A DNA stretch of 64,000 nt from Henckelia pumila (Eukaryota > Streptophyta > Magnoliopsida > Lamiales > Gesneriaceae): assembly GCF_033568475.1 (NCBI RefSeq), contig NC_133122.1, positions 70,455,442 through 70,519,441 on the forward strand, given 5' to 3'. A program made the position numbers and the translations under genes. The notes under the pieces are model-generated. The model ran no database searches and was not told the origin of the DNA. It worked only from the letters and a program-made list of their open reading frames with translations. This document shows, piece after piece, positions 22,144-33,166 of this stretch. The first letter of the stretch is position 1. Each line of letters begins with the position of its first letter.

Positions 22144-22703
22144 ATTATAAGAAAATATCTCATCAATATCTTCTATATCTCTTCGGTTTCATATTTTTCC
22201 AGTTTTAATATAATTGCTAGAGATTTCACGATTCTCGTCAGTTTGTGGTTCTGACAGAACATTTTTATCATCAGGTGTTTTTTCTGGAACACCATTTTCT
22301 ATTTTATGATCATCGTGTTTCTCTATGCCTTTTCTTTTCCGAGGATTTTTATCTTTGGAACCGACTGGCCTTCCACGCTTCAAGCGTTTTATGACATCAT
22401 GAGTGTCTTCAATTTGTTTCTTTGGAATTTCAATTCGAGCAGGGGCATTTACAACATGTATATATGATTTTTTACCCCTTTTGTGTCTGCAAATGCATCT
22501 GGAATTTTATTTGCAATTCTTTGCAAGTGCACAATTTGCTGTACATCTTTCTCACATTGTTTGGTCCTTGGATCCAAATGTAATAATGATGGTACATACC
22601 ATGTGATTTCTTTTTTGATGTGTATCTTTTCTCTCCCTAACATTGGGAAGATTTCTTCATTAAAATGACAATCAGCAAAACGTGCTGTAAACACATCGCC
22701 TGT
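22144..22703 (-). pseudogene. Copia B integrase C-terminus and linker to RT
   Basis: Broken minus-strand frames include the integrase C-terminal part (MFTARFADCHFNEEIFP) and a charged, low-complexity linker with KRGRPVGSKDKNPRKRKG at about 22330-22383. The linker looks like the nuclear-localisation-type basic stretch commonly present between integrase and RT in these elements; that function is inferred. Confidence 0.75.
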
Positions 22704-23408
22704 CTAAGGCTCAAGATATCGAATGATTGATGGGCTATCATAACCGATATAAATACCGATTTTTCTTTGAGGATCCATTTTTGATCGTTGAGGTGGTGCA
22801 ATAGGCACATACACCATACATCCAAAAATTCTCAGATGAGAAATATTTGTTTCTTTACCAAATGCAAGCTGCAATGGGGAGAATTTATGATATGCACTTG
22901 GTCTGATGCGAATTAATGCCGCAGCATGTAAAATTGCATGTCCCCATATAGAAATAGGGAGTTTTGTTCTCAAAATCATTGGTCTAGCAATCAGTTGTAG
23001 ACGTTTAATCAATGATTCAGCTAATCCATTATGTGTATGAACATGAGCAACATGATGTTCAACAGTAATTCTCATTGACATACAATAGTCATTGAAAGTT
23101 TGGGAAGTAAATTCTCCAGAATTATCAAGTCTTTTTTTTTTTATTGTATAATCGGGAAATTGATTCCGCAATTTTATTATTTGAACCATTAGTTTTGCAA
23201 ATGCCACATTCCGAGTTGACAATAAGCATATATGTGACCATCTGCTGGAGGCATCGATCAATACCATAAAATATCAAAATGGTCCACATGGTGGATGAAT
23301 TGACCCACAAATATCATCCTGAATACGTTCAAGAAATATGGGTGATTCTGTTTGGATTTTAGCTGGCGATGGTCTTATAATAAGTTTTCCAAGAGAACAT
23401 GATTTACA
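22704..23408 (-). pseudogene. Copia B integrase core
   Basis: On the minus strand the frame reads VLIDASSRWSHICLLSTRN, then LDNSGEFTSQTFNDYC, then HHVAHVHTHNGLAESLIKRL, and WGHAILHAAALIRIRPSAYH, all typical of the copia integrase catalytic core. The upstream portion around 23270-23400 is split by stops. Confidence 0.88.
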
Positions 23409-24102
23409 TTAAAACTTATTATTCTGAAAGATCTTCTGGTCTTTCAATGGATGACAATGCGTATTTTCAATAATTCTTCGCATCATTATTGAACCAGGAT
23501 GTCCCAATCGATCATGCCAATTGATTAATATTGAAGAACTATTAACCACCATATTTGATTCAATTGGCCTTATATGTGTATAATGCAATCCAGTAGGGAG
23601 CATTGATAATTTTTCAACCACATATTTCTTTCCTGATTTATATGTGGTAAGACACATATATTTCTGATTTCCATCAGTTATCGTCTCAGTATCATATCCA
23701 TGAGAATATATGTCATTAAAACTCAACAAATTTCTTTTTGATTGTGGTGAATATAAAGCATCATTTATCAGAAATTTTGTACCATCTGGTAACAAAAATT
23801 GTGCTTTACCACAACCTTCAATCAAGTCTACAGGACCTGATATTGTATTCACCATTGTTTTTGTTGGTTTTATTTCCATGAAATATCTTTTATCTCACAG
23901 AATAGTGTGCGTTGTACCACTATCCGGTATGCAAATTTCCATGATATTATTTTCATATTTGCTCATAGCATTTTCCATATCAAACTTCACAAAAATACAA
24001 AAAAAAAAAATGAAGTACAATACAAATGCAAAATATAACATGCTTTATAATACAAGAATGCATGAAAAATACAAATTTGTTACAATCTAGTTCCACCAAT
24101 CT
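23409..24102 (-). pseudogene. Copia B protease and integrase zinc-binding region
   Basis: The protease active site DSGTTHT is visible at about 23905-23935, just upstream of the open stretch 23409-23879. That stretch ends in the integrase HHCC region (NWHDRLGHPGSIMMRRIIEN). A stop lies between the protease motif and the rest. Confidence 0.85.
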
Positions 24103-25157
24103 TTAATCAATGTCTTCGAAATCATTCAAAAAATCTGCAGCATTGAAACTAGTTGAACCAATTAAATGGTCACTATTTTCAACAAAATTGGTCTCTTTTC
24201 TTTTCCTCTTTGTCGATTCTTTATAGAGCTTACATAGGTGCTCAGGGGTTCGACAAATATGTGACCAATGTCCTGGAGTGTCACATCTATAACAAACACT
24301 CTCAGTTCTTTTTGAGTGATTTTCATTTTCACTCGTATTTTCATGCTGCCTTTTTGGTGGGTGGTTCGTGACGTTCTTTTGAGATGAGTTATTGAAGTAA
24401 CTATCTCGATTATTTTCATATCCACGGCCGCGACCAGGATCGCGATCATTTTTACGTCCACGTCCACGCCCACGTCCTCGACAAAAATCTGGTCTCTGCC
24501 TTTGATTTTGATTTTGATTTTTCATTACGACATTTGCTTCAGGAAATGCCGTTGATCCAGTGGGTCGGGATTGATGATTTCTTATTAATAATTCGTTGTT
24601 CTTTTTCGCCACAAGAATACATGCAATGAGTTCAGAATATCTCGTAAAACCATGCACTTTATACTGTTGCTGTAGAGTTATATTTGATGCGTGAAAAGTG
24701 GAAAATGTTTTCTCAAGCATTTCCATCTCTGTGACTCAAGTCCACAGAATTTTAATTGCGAGACTATTCGATACATCGCAGAATTATAATCACTGACTTT
24801 TTTAAAGTCTTGGAATCTCAACGTATTCCATTCATCACGGGCGGTCGGGAGTATCACTTCCCTTATATGCTCAAATCTTTCTTTCAACCCTTTCCATAAA
24901 ATCATTGGGTCTTTTTCTGTGAGATACTCATATTTCAACCCTTCATCAAGATGTCGGCGTAAGAAAATCATTGCCTTTGCTTTATCTTGTGAGGTTGATA
25001 TATTTATTTCTTTGATGGTATCACTTAGATCCAATGACTCAAGATGCATCTCAACATCAAGAGTCCATGGCATATAATTTTTTACAGTGATATCGAGTGC
25101 AACGAATTCAAGCTTTGCCAAGTTTGACATGGTGGTACTAAAAAAATAAAAATTCAT
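24103..25157 (-). pseudogene. Copia B Gag
   Basis: The Gag N-terminal part (SNLAKLEFVALDITVKNYMP and following, 24678-25130) has the UBN2-type pattern. After a frame break at about 24720 it continues (24103-24726) through a glycine-arginine-rich stretch (GRGRGRGRKNDRDPGRGRG) to the CCHC knuckle CYRCDTPGHWSHIC at about 24250-24300. In copia elements Gag forms the particle and binds genomic RNA. Confidence 0.88.
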
Positions 25158-25984
25158 TTTATTAGTTAATTTCCATTAATATGACAATACAAAATAATGG
25201 AAAAATGAAAATTACAAGTGCGTATACAAATAGAAAAAAAGTATGTGGTGGAAAATCGCTGGTGAGTACAAGACTCGTGAGCATGATGATCATAATCGTT
25301 ATGAAAAATAGCCTTATAAATGCCATCATCTTCATCTTCGAAAAATCGAGTAAAAATATTTTGAGAGAAAGAGTGAATTTTGGTGTGATTGAAAATAAGT
25401 TTGAGTGAACATATTTATAGGCCAAAAACTAGCCGTTTGTGACCGTTGAGGGTAAAGAAAAAATCGAGTATATGTTGAATAAAAATTCGTGATAATGATG
25501 AAATGCATATAATGATAATCATAATTAAATAATTATGTATATCATATCACATTATTATAAGGTCAGTGTCGTAGACAGCCTTTTATATAATATTGTAAAA
25601 TTATACCAATATAGTTAGTATAAAGTCAGGTATAGTATATCATATCACATTATTATAAGATCGGTGTCATAGACAACCTTTTATATAATAACATGAAATT
25701 ATACAAATATGATTATATTGTTTAAGAACCTTAGAGTCTTTTATACTTGTTGTATCCCTTACCGGGAGTGTGGGATGTCGTCTTAACATCCTCCCATGAT
25801 TTATAACAAGTTTTGAAAAAAACTTATTTTTTTTCATAACATGATATTATATATTAATATATACACAATAAAAATATATAAACAGTAAAATAAAAATTCT
25901 TACTTGTTGAATATTTTTGACTTCTTCTTGTATTTTGAAGCGTCGAAAATTATAGAGAACCTTCGAGCGATCGTGCTGATAACG
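25158..25984 (-). other. Copia B leader with internal near-repeats
   Basis: This is AT-rich untranslated leader between the 5' LTR and gag. It contains two similar segments at about 25545-25600 and 25640-25695 (atcatatcacattattataag followed by a gtcatagac-type phrase), and a primer-site region at 25965-25984. A TATA-like AT stretch is present, but no clear gene is. Confidence 0.6.
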
Positions 25985-26261
25985 TGTTGTGAAAAAGTAA
26001 AAATTTATGGTAAAAAGTAAAAACTCCAAAACTCAAAATTTATCAAACTCTACACTTTATAATATTTTTCTCTCAACTCAATTGTATTTTTCATCACAAA
26101 TGAAGACCTATTTATAGATCCACATTAGAGATTAGTCCAAAAATAAATACATCATCATCTACATCATCACACACTAATTTTCCACATTTTACAACTCAAT
26201 ATTCAACATTCAACATTCAATATTCAACATAATATTAATAATAATAATATATTTTTCAACA
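25985..26261 (-). repeat. 5' LTR of copia element B
   Basis: This is a 277-bp copy of 20055-20331. On the minus strand it begins tgttgaaaaatat and contains a TATA motif (ctataaatagg, about 26108-26118). Confidence 0.93.
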
Positions 26262-26401
26262 CTATTCTATTTATTAATAACAATGATTATATTCTTATTA
26301 TTGAAATTTATATGAAAAATATAATAATTATTTTCCGGACTTTGTATGTGTTGGCGAGTTGGCTCCCCAATATATAATCCTGGATCCGCCCTGCATGCCA
26401 G

Positions 26402-26770
26402 TTTCAAAATCCAAAGTCGAGGCAACGCATGCGTGTGTATCATCTAATGTTGAGACAATTGCCGGCACGTCAATTTTATCTTGTCTTCTTTATAATTTTA
26501 TGGGCGGCTCATTTTATGATTTGATTTACCATCTTTCTGAAAAAAGAACCTCAAAACTGAAGGCAAGGAATACCACTAGAAGAATTAATGGAACACCAAA
26601 TATATATATATGCAACTTTCGAAATACACTTGAAGGAGAAGGAAGACGACAACCACGCAATCAAAAGGAAACAAATTAAACAAGCATAAATCAGTCCAAG
26701 CCCAATGAGAAACTAGATTGCCATATCGATGTTGGCTTATTGACGAAACATTAATCATCTTCAATTCAAT
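26402..26770. other. Sequence between the MITE and the BAHD gene
   Basis: No gene was recognised. The left part may be the continuation of LTR J beyond the MITE. The part adjoining the gene (about 26690-26770) is the likely 3' UTR of the BAHD gene on the minus strand. Confidence 0.4.
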
Positions 26771-28141
26771 TCAAATAGTTTGGTAGAAGAATTTTTTGAA
26801 ATCTTCAATATGAGCAGCTTGCAGGTGGAGTGCAACTACCATAGAGCCATCCCCATCCTGCCCCGGTAAGGTCAAAGATTCGCCGTCACCGTCATGAGGT
26901 CCGGGGCTCATGTACATTTCATTCCCCCAACCAAAATCAAGGCCATTGAGCGCAAGTGTGGTCCAGCTCGAGACCCATAAATTCGGGTTCCCAACAAACA
27001 TCCTTTCACTCGCCTCAAGCTCCATGGCATGTATATCTTGTAAACCCGTAAAATCTTTAAGATTTTTCAAGTTATCAAGAGTGGAATGGACATAGGCGCT
27101 GGAGACCTTGTTTATTGCTTGTCTTATTCTGCTGGCAGCGTATCCGGAAGGCTTTGTTACAACATCCCCTGCACAATCAGTTGCGATCACGGAGGTTGTA
27201 GCATTGCCGAAGTAAGTTTGTGGTAGGGGTGGCTCAACTCTTTTGCGTATATCTACAGAAATCCCCACTCCTGTTGGCTGCTCGTATACATGACCACGAG
27301 CCTTACATGCACACCTCCATATGTGTGCTGTCACGGACTCATATCGACTAAACATGCGATGATCGCCATCATCAATATACGACGACTTGGTTCTGTTTGC
27401 TTCATTCTTGAGCATTTCAACCTGCTTCTTCGTCAGCTTCAACATGGCGACTGCATTTCCCTTGTTCCTGATCTCATCATTTTCGGAACCGGGTTGGGTT
27501 ATCAGAACCGGAGGCTCATTCCACTCGTTGTCGAAGCAAGGTTGTGCAGATGGGGGATCCCCTGCCCGCAGCAATTTCCTATCAAGAAAAGGTGCCTTGC
27601 CTAATGATTCTCCGCGAGCTAGGCGAGCCCATTCGGAGGCAAAATGAAAGGCACTTTGCCCATCAACCACAGCATGGGATAGAGCGTGGCTTAGAGCAAT
27701 CCCACCACATTTGAACTTGGTTAGCTGCACAAAGAGCAATGGGATTTCTTCAATGGGGGCTTTGTAGTTTATTTTAGGACTGAGGTGATGAAAATGGGGA
27801 GATAGAGAGAGATCCCCGAGGTCATCTAATGTAGCATCACTCTCCACTTGTATGAGCGCAACACCCTCCCCATTGCACTCGAGCTCGAGTCGACCCCCAT
27901 CTAGCCATCGCAAACGACCTGCCAGAGGGTAAAAATGCACCAAGATTCTGCTCAAAGAGTCTCTTAAGGTTGTAAACATGATCTCTTCTTGCGCGAGCCA
28001 CGTCTCCGAAGGCCGGTAGAAGTATAGTGTTGGTGGATGAGTAATAGCACCGATTTGATCGAATTCGGTTAAGGCCATTACGCCATTCCATGTTGCCTCC
28101 GCTGGCTGCACTAGGCAAGAGTTTTTCACCACAAATTTCAT
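26771..28141 (-). CDS. BAHD acyltransferase, spermidine hydroxycinnamoyl transferase-like
   Basis: A single uninterrupted frame of 456 residues has the two BAHD signatures: the catalytic HxxxD (SHAVVDGQSAF, about residues 157-167) and the structural DFGWG (LDFGWGNE, about residues 397-404). BAHD enzymes move an acyl group from an acyl-CoA to an alcohol or amine in the cytosol. The N-terminal pattern (LTEFDQIGAITHPPTLYFYR) resembles spermidine hydroxycinnamoyl transferases, which build phenolamides for pollen coats and defence, but the exact substrate cannot be read from sequence. The length is normal for the family. No intron is needed and the start ATG is followed by the conserved family N-terminus. 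A TATA box lies about 85 bp upstream. It is the only intact-looking host gene in the window, between two retroelement clusters. Confidence 0.93.
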   Translation of the reverse strand: MKFVVKNSCLVQPAEATWNGVMALTEFDQIGAITHPPTLYFYRPSETWLAQEEIMFTTLRDSLSRILVHFYPLAGRLRWLDGGRLELECNGEGVALIQVESDATLDDLGDLSLSPHFHHLSPKINYKAPIEEIPLLFVQLTKFKCGGIALSHALSHAVVDGQSAFHFASEWARLARGESLGKAPFLDRKLLRAGDPPSAQPCFDNEWNEPPVLITQPGSENDEIRNKGNAVAMLKLTKKQVEMLKNEANRTKSSYIDDGDHRMFSRYESVTAHIWRCACKARGHVYEQPTGVGISVDIRKRVEPPLPQTYFGNATTSVIATDCAGDVVTKPSGYAASRIRQAINKVSSAYVHSTLDNLKNLKDFTGLQDIHAMELEASERMFVGNPNLWVSSWTTLALNGLDFGWGNEMYMSPGPHDGDGESLTLPGQDGDGSMVVALHLQAAHIEDFKKFFYQTI

Positions 28142-28220
28142 TATATCTCTAATAATATATAATTGAGTTAATGAAAGAAAGAAACTTTAAGGTGGAAGAT
28201 TTGCTGAAAATGAAAAGCTC

Positions 28221-28230
28221 ATTTTATAGC
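28221..28230 (-). promoter_or_regulatory. TATA box of the BAHD gene
   Basis: On the minus strand the sequence reads gctataaaat about 85 bp upstream of the start codon. This is a suitable position for a TATA box with a 5' leader of roughly 50 bases. Confidence 0.65.
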
Positions 28231-28975
28231 ACAGCTAGCTAGCTTGCCAAATTAATATATAATTAATCATATATATTTGTTTGATTCATCATTCACATTA
28301 CTTCTTGGAATTCTCTGCATGCACGTTTTCGTTTTTCTCCTAGTTGACCTAAGCATTGAGAATATATATATTAATTATTTTTTTTAAAATTTTTAATTCA
28401 AGTAATTGGTTGAAGGGTATGTCTCATCATGCACGGATTTTAATTTATTCATTGGTCCGGTGTGTTCATTCGACTCATATTTACAATGAATAAATCATTC
28501 TTAATTTTCATAGGTCGGAGTCGAATATAAGATCCGTCTAAAAAAATTGACTTATCATATCGTTTCATAAAACTTTTTTGTGTTGCTTTAAAATATTTAA
28601 TATATGTGTACTTATTTTTCGGGATCTTAATTCATTTGAAAAAATTAATTTGTTTTCGTGGGATACATGTCGTGTAACAATTTGAAATTTTATAGCAAGA
28701 GGCCCTTCTGTTGTTAGTTAGAAGGATAAAATCATAATAATGTAGTATAGATTATCAAATACTTAATTAATTTAATAATTACGATGCTCAATTATTAGTC
28801 CGGTGAACTTGCTAATCATTACAGCAGATCAATTTTAGCTTGTTAATTAAACCAAATTCCCGAAAAGTCAACTACCAACGCCTACAACCTTTCTTTTCTT
28901 TATTACTATCTTTTTTAATTTAATTTTAAGAAACACCTCCATTTATGGGGATATTAGTAGGAATTTAATTGAGTT
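28231..28975. other. Upstream intergenic region of the BAHD gene
   Basis: This is AT-rich sequence with no coding features, presumably containing the gene's regulatory region. It ends at the target-site duplication of copia element C (GAGTC, 28976-28980), so anything farther upstream of the BAHD promoter has been displaced by about 4.3 kb of retroelement. Confidence 0.5.
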
Positions 28976-28980
28976 GAGTC

Positions 28981-29132
28981 TTATTATAATATTATCTTCA
29001 TTAGTGTTTAAGGATATTTTAGTCTATTTCTTTTCATTGTAATCCTTAGTTATAAATACTCTTTATTGTATTCTGATTGCATAACGCAAGTCAATAAGAA
29101 ATCTCTAGACTCCTTTTTTTTCTATGTCATCA
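28981..29132 (+). repeat. 5' LTR of copia element C
   Basis: This is a direct repeat of 33167-33319, ending in atcatca-type sequence before the primer site. It contains a TATA motif (ttataaatactc, about 29050-29060). It is only about 152 bp, short for a copia LTR. Confidence 0.85.
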
Positions 29133-29462
29133 TGATATCAAAGCCTAGGTTCATGGATTCTTCCTGCTTGATTGTAGAAGTTATAATCCAATCCACAACT
29201 TTTGCGGATCGAACTTCGTTGTGAGTTCGCTGGGGGGTACGGGGGGCAGCGCGCCCCGTTCAAGGCGAAGCCCCGAAATTCTTTTTTTGACGATTTCGAA
29301 CTCTTTTTTGACGATTCTGATTTCCGCGGTTGAATTTTTGGTATTTCCATTTTCCTTTGATTTGTTCTCGCTCGCGTTGGTTTAACTGAATTCTCTTAAT
29401 TTTGAGAATTTCAAATCTGTTGATTTCGATCTTGCGGGTTTTGTATTTGTGCCTCTTTCAGC

Positions 29463-30380
29463 ATGGTTAGTTGTAAGGATGATTCACTTCAGTCGATTAG
29501 TGTTCAATTGAATGGTAAAAACTATATGCATTGGAGCTACGTTATGAAGAATTTCTTGCGTGAAAAATATCTGTGGAGCTCTGTTACAGGTGTACGGATT
29601 AAACCTACAGACGAGACGACAACCAACTATGCGAACTTGGTCGACAGTTGGGAGGCTGTTAATTCGAAGATTATTACGTGGATTAACAATTCTGTTACCC
29701 ACTCCATCGGTGTTCGGTTGGCTAAGTACGAGAAGGCTAAAAAGATCTGGGATAATCTGGCTAGATTGTACACACAGTCTAATTTCGCCAAGCAGTATCA
29801 ATTGGAGATAGATATTTGCGCACTTCAGCAGAATGATATGAATGTTCAGGAGTTTTATTCTGCCATGTCTAATCTCTGGGATCAGTTGGCTCTCACTGAG
29901 TCTGCAGAGCTACGAATATTTGAACCATATTTGGCTCGTAGAGAAGAACACCATCTGGTATAGTTTTTTATGGCTCTTCGAAATGATTTTGAGGGATTGC
30001 ATGTGACAATTCTACATCGTTCTCCTCTTCCGTCTGCTGATTCTGTGGTTAATGAACTGTTAGCAGAGGAGATTCGGCTTAAGTCTAAAGCAGATAAGGG
30101 GTCTGTCACACCTACAACTCCATCCGTCTTTGCTGCTCCACGACAGTCTCCGCCTAGCAACCAAAATAGACCAGCTTCTAAGGTTTCTCTGGATGAATGT
30201 GCTTTCTGCAAAGAAAATGGTCATTGAAGGGCTCAGTGTCTGAGATTGTTGGGTAAAGGAAAACAACAACAATAACAACGACCACCTCAATAACCACGCC
30301 CACCACAGACTGCTCCATGGTCGTATCGCCCACCTCAGGCCAACAATGCAGTTGCTGCCCCATCCTTGGATTCACATATG
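29463..30380 (+). pseudogene. Copia C Gag
   Basis: The frame opens with SISVQLNGKNYMHWSYVMKN and continues through a UBN2-type Gag (SKIITWINNSV, KIWDNLARLYTQSN, MSNLWDQLA). A frame break near 29925-29965 is followed by MALRNDFEGLHVTILHRSPL and a zinc-knuckle relic at about 30196-30240 (CAFCKENGH then a stop in place of Trp, then RAQC). The TGG-to-TGA change in the knuckle and several CAA/CAG-to-stop changes after it look like C-to-T decay. Confidence 0.87.
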
Positions 30381-30422
30381 TTCGAGCAGTTTCAGTAGTT
30401 CCTTGCTTCCCAGCCTCATGCC

Positions 30423-31070
30423 ATGTCTGCCTCCTCTCATAAAGGTTTGTCCTTGTCCGATAATTCAGGTAAATCGTCTCCCCTATTGATCTTAGACTCA
30501 GATGCTTCTCATCATATGTCTCCTGATATTGATTCTTTTGCGTCTGTTAATTCTGCTCCATCTTTGTCTGTCATGACCGCCGATGGTACTCCAATGCCAT
30601 TGGCAAGAATTGGCTCTGTTCACACATCTCGTTTATCACTTTCAAATGTATATCATATTCCTAGTCTAACTTTAAATTTTGCATCTGTTGGTCAATTGTG
30701 TGATTCGGGTCTCTCAGTTCTTTTTACTTATACCAATTGTTGTGTTCAGGACTCGCGATCTCAGAAGGTGATTGGGACAGGCCATAGGGAAGGGGGACTC
30801 TATGTCTTGAATGAGCTAAAAGTATCAGATGTTGCTGCATCTAGTGTGGATTTGTCATCTTTTTGTTTGATTCGTTCGGCTTCTGATTTTTATCTTTGGC
30901 ATTCTCGTTTAGGTCATGTTTATGGGTCTCGTTTAATGTTTTTGGTGTCTACAGGAGTTTTGGGTCATTTGGACAGTCATGATATTTTTGATTGCAGTGG
31001 TTGTAAACTGGCTAAATTTTCAGCCTTGCCTTTTTATAAAAGCATTTTTTTTTTCAATTGCGCCATTTGA
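30423..31070 (+). pseudogene. Copia C protease and integrase zinc-binding domain
   Basis: An open stretch contains the protease active site as LDSDASHHMSPD, where the usual Gly of D-S/T-G is Asp, which should abolish catalysis. It ends in the integrase HHCC region (YLWHSRLGHVYGSRL, then a CSGCKLAKFSALP stretch). A frame shift follows in a T-rich run at 31047-31055. Confidence 0.87.
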
Positions 31071-32000
31071 TCTTGTGCATTCTGATGTGTGGGGACCTTC
31101 TCCTGTACACACCAAATGAGGTTCCAGATATTATGTTTCTTTTATTGATGATTTCACTCGTTATACTTGGGTTTATCTTATGAGAAGTAGGTCTGATTTC
31201 CTTACCATATTTCGTAACTTTTGAGCTCTTATGAAAACCCAACACTCATCTGTCATTAAATGTTTTCGGATTTGGGGGGTGAATACACTTCTAACGATTT
31301 TTCTCAGTTACTTGCTTCTGATGGGACTATCCACAAAACCTCGTGTACAGACACTACTCAACAAAATGGTGTTGCTTAAAGAAAACATCGCCATCTTGTT
31401 GAAACAGATCATTTGTTCATGTTGTCAGCCGAGGTTCCTAGTGTGTATTGGGAGGAAGCAGTACTTACGACTGCTCATGTAATCAACAGAATTCCAATAT
31501 CTCATAATTCAGGTTTTTCCCTGTTTGAAAAGTTGTATGGTCATTCACCTGATTATTCCTTGTTGCGCGTCTTCGGTTGTACTTGCTTTGTTCTCCGACC
31601 ACACGTTGAGCGTAATAAATTGTCTCCTCGTTCCGCCTTATGTGTTTTTTTGGGTTATGGTGTTGGTCAAAAGGGATATCGTTGTTTTGATCCATTTAGT
31701 CAAAAATTGTATGTCTCGCGTCATGTTGTGTTATTAGAGCATATTCCATTCTTCTTTGTTCCTGCTAGTTCACATCATATGACACCGTCAGATCTAGTTT
31801 GTACCTATCCTTTCGATACCGAACCCGACGAAGCTCTATCTGATACTTTCGTTCATGAGGCATCCACCTCCCATGCCCCTGCTCCTACGACCACCCAATT
31901 GTCGGATGCGATTGCGGATGTTCCTCCTCTGCGTCAGTCCACTCGCACTCGTAAGTCTACTAAACTCCCCGATTTTGCGTACTCCTCTTATTCTATTTAA
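31071..32000 (+). pseudogene. Copia C integrase
   Basis: Broken frames show the integrase core (FDLVHSDVWGPSP and FIDDFTRYTWVYLM at 31060-31190) and then an intact C-terminal stretch at 31413-32000 (AHVINRIPI, LYGHSPDYSLLRVFGCTCFV, CVFLGYGVGQKGYRCFDP). Several stops occur before 31413. Confidence 0.87.
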
Positions 32001-32039
32001 TTTGCTTCCTTTATTGCCTCTGTTCATCGTCTTTCTGAG

Positions 32040-33139
32040 GAACTTATTGCTCCTACACCAGACTCATACATGAGATTTGGTTCCGCTGCCATCCGAAAAA
32101 CATACCATTGGTTCTCGTTGGATCTACAAGATTAAAACCAAATCAGATGGATCCATTGAACGATACAAGGCTCGACTTGTTGCTAAAGGCTATTCCCAGG
32201 AGTATGGCATGGATTATGAAGAAACGTTTGCTCCTGTTGCAAAAATGACGATTGTTCGCACACAGATCGCAGTTGCTTCCGTTTGCCGATGGAGAATATC
32301 TCAGTTGGATGTCAAGAATGGTTTTTTGAATGGTGACATTCATGAAGAAGTTTATATGATGCCTCCTCCTGGTGTGGTGAAGTTTGCAAGCTTCGCAAAG
32401 CTCTTTACGGTCTCAAACAAGCACCACATGCCTGGTTTGAAAAGTTTTCTATGGTGATCACTTCACTTGGCTTCCTTCCCAGTCACCATGATTCGGATTT
32501 ATTTGTCAAGCGTACAAGTGCAGGTCTTATTCTATTATCCTTGTATGTTGATGACATGATCATTACGGGTGATGATTATGATGGTATTGCATCTTTGAAA
32601 TCTGAGTTGGAACGTTGCTTCGCTATGAAAGACTTGGGTATGCTACGTTATTTTTTGGGAATTGAGGTTGCCTATTATCCAAAAGGCTATCTCTTATCTC
32701 AATCAAAATATATAGCTGATTTGGGAATTGAGGTTGCCTATTATCCAAAAGACTCGCTTATTTCGTGGAAGAGCAAGAAACAAGATGTCATCTCTCGGTC
32801 TTCTACTGAAGCTGGGTATCGTGCCATGGCCTCAACTACCTGTGAAATTGTTTGGTTGCTTCGGTTGCTTGCTGATATGGGTGTTTCTCTTTGTCACCCT
32901 ACTCCACTATATTGTGATAATTAGAGTGCTATTCAGATTGCATGAAATTCAGTCTTTCATGAACGAACCAAACATATCGAGATTGATTGTCATGTCACTC
33001 GCCACCACCTGCAGATCGGCACCATCACATTGCCATTCGTTCCTTCTTCTCTGCAGATTGCTGGTATGTTTACAAAAGCACACCCGTCTTCGCGCTTTCG
33101 TTTCCTATCTGACAAACTCTCAATGCTTATCGTTGTAGT
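32040..33139 (+). pseudogene. Copia C RT-RNase H with internal deletion
   Basis: RT begins in the 32077-32457 frame ([41 protein letters not shown]). After a shift it continues at 32451-32924 with the active site YVDDMIITGDD and LRYFLGIEVAYYPKGYL. The sequence then repeats GIEVAYYPK and jumps straight to the RNase H stretch LISWKSKKQDVISRSSTEAG. About 140 residues that normally lie between these points are missing, including the thumb region and first half of RNase H. The tail (33000-33139) still shows traces of the final RNase H segment. Confidence 0.88.
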
Positions 33140-33166
33140 ATCGTGAGTTTGAGGGGGGATATTAGT

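Larger units (their letters stand above)
20055..26261 (-). mobile_element. Ty1/copia LTR retrotransposon B (decayed)
   Basis: The element has two 277-bp LTRs (20055-20331, 25985-26261) that are highly similar by eye, flanked by ttatt and ctatt (one mismatch in the 5-bp duplication). Its coding order, read right to left, is Gag, zinc knuckle, protease, integrase, RT, RNase H. Frames are broken in every domain, so it is inactive. Next to the right LTR the minus strand reads cgttatcagcacga, a primer site that differs from the standard initiator-Met form. A tract aagggggag next to the left LTR is the polypurine tract. Confidence 0.93.
19820..26393. mobile_element. hAT-type MITE (about 370 bp) interrupted by copia element B
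   Basis: The ends are near-inverted repeats: CATGGGCGGATCTAG on the left, and CTGGATCCGCCCTG on the right (inverted: CAGGGCGGATCCAG). The flanks catgccaa (19812-19819) and catgccag (26394-26401) match at seven of eight bases, fitting the 8-bp duplication of hAT elements. With the copia insertion taken out, about 230 bp on the left and 130 bp on the right remain, with no coding sequence. Confidence 0.72.
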
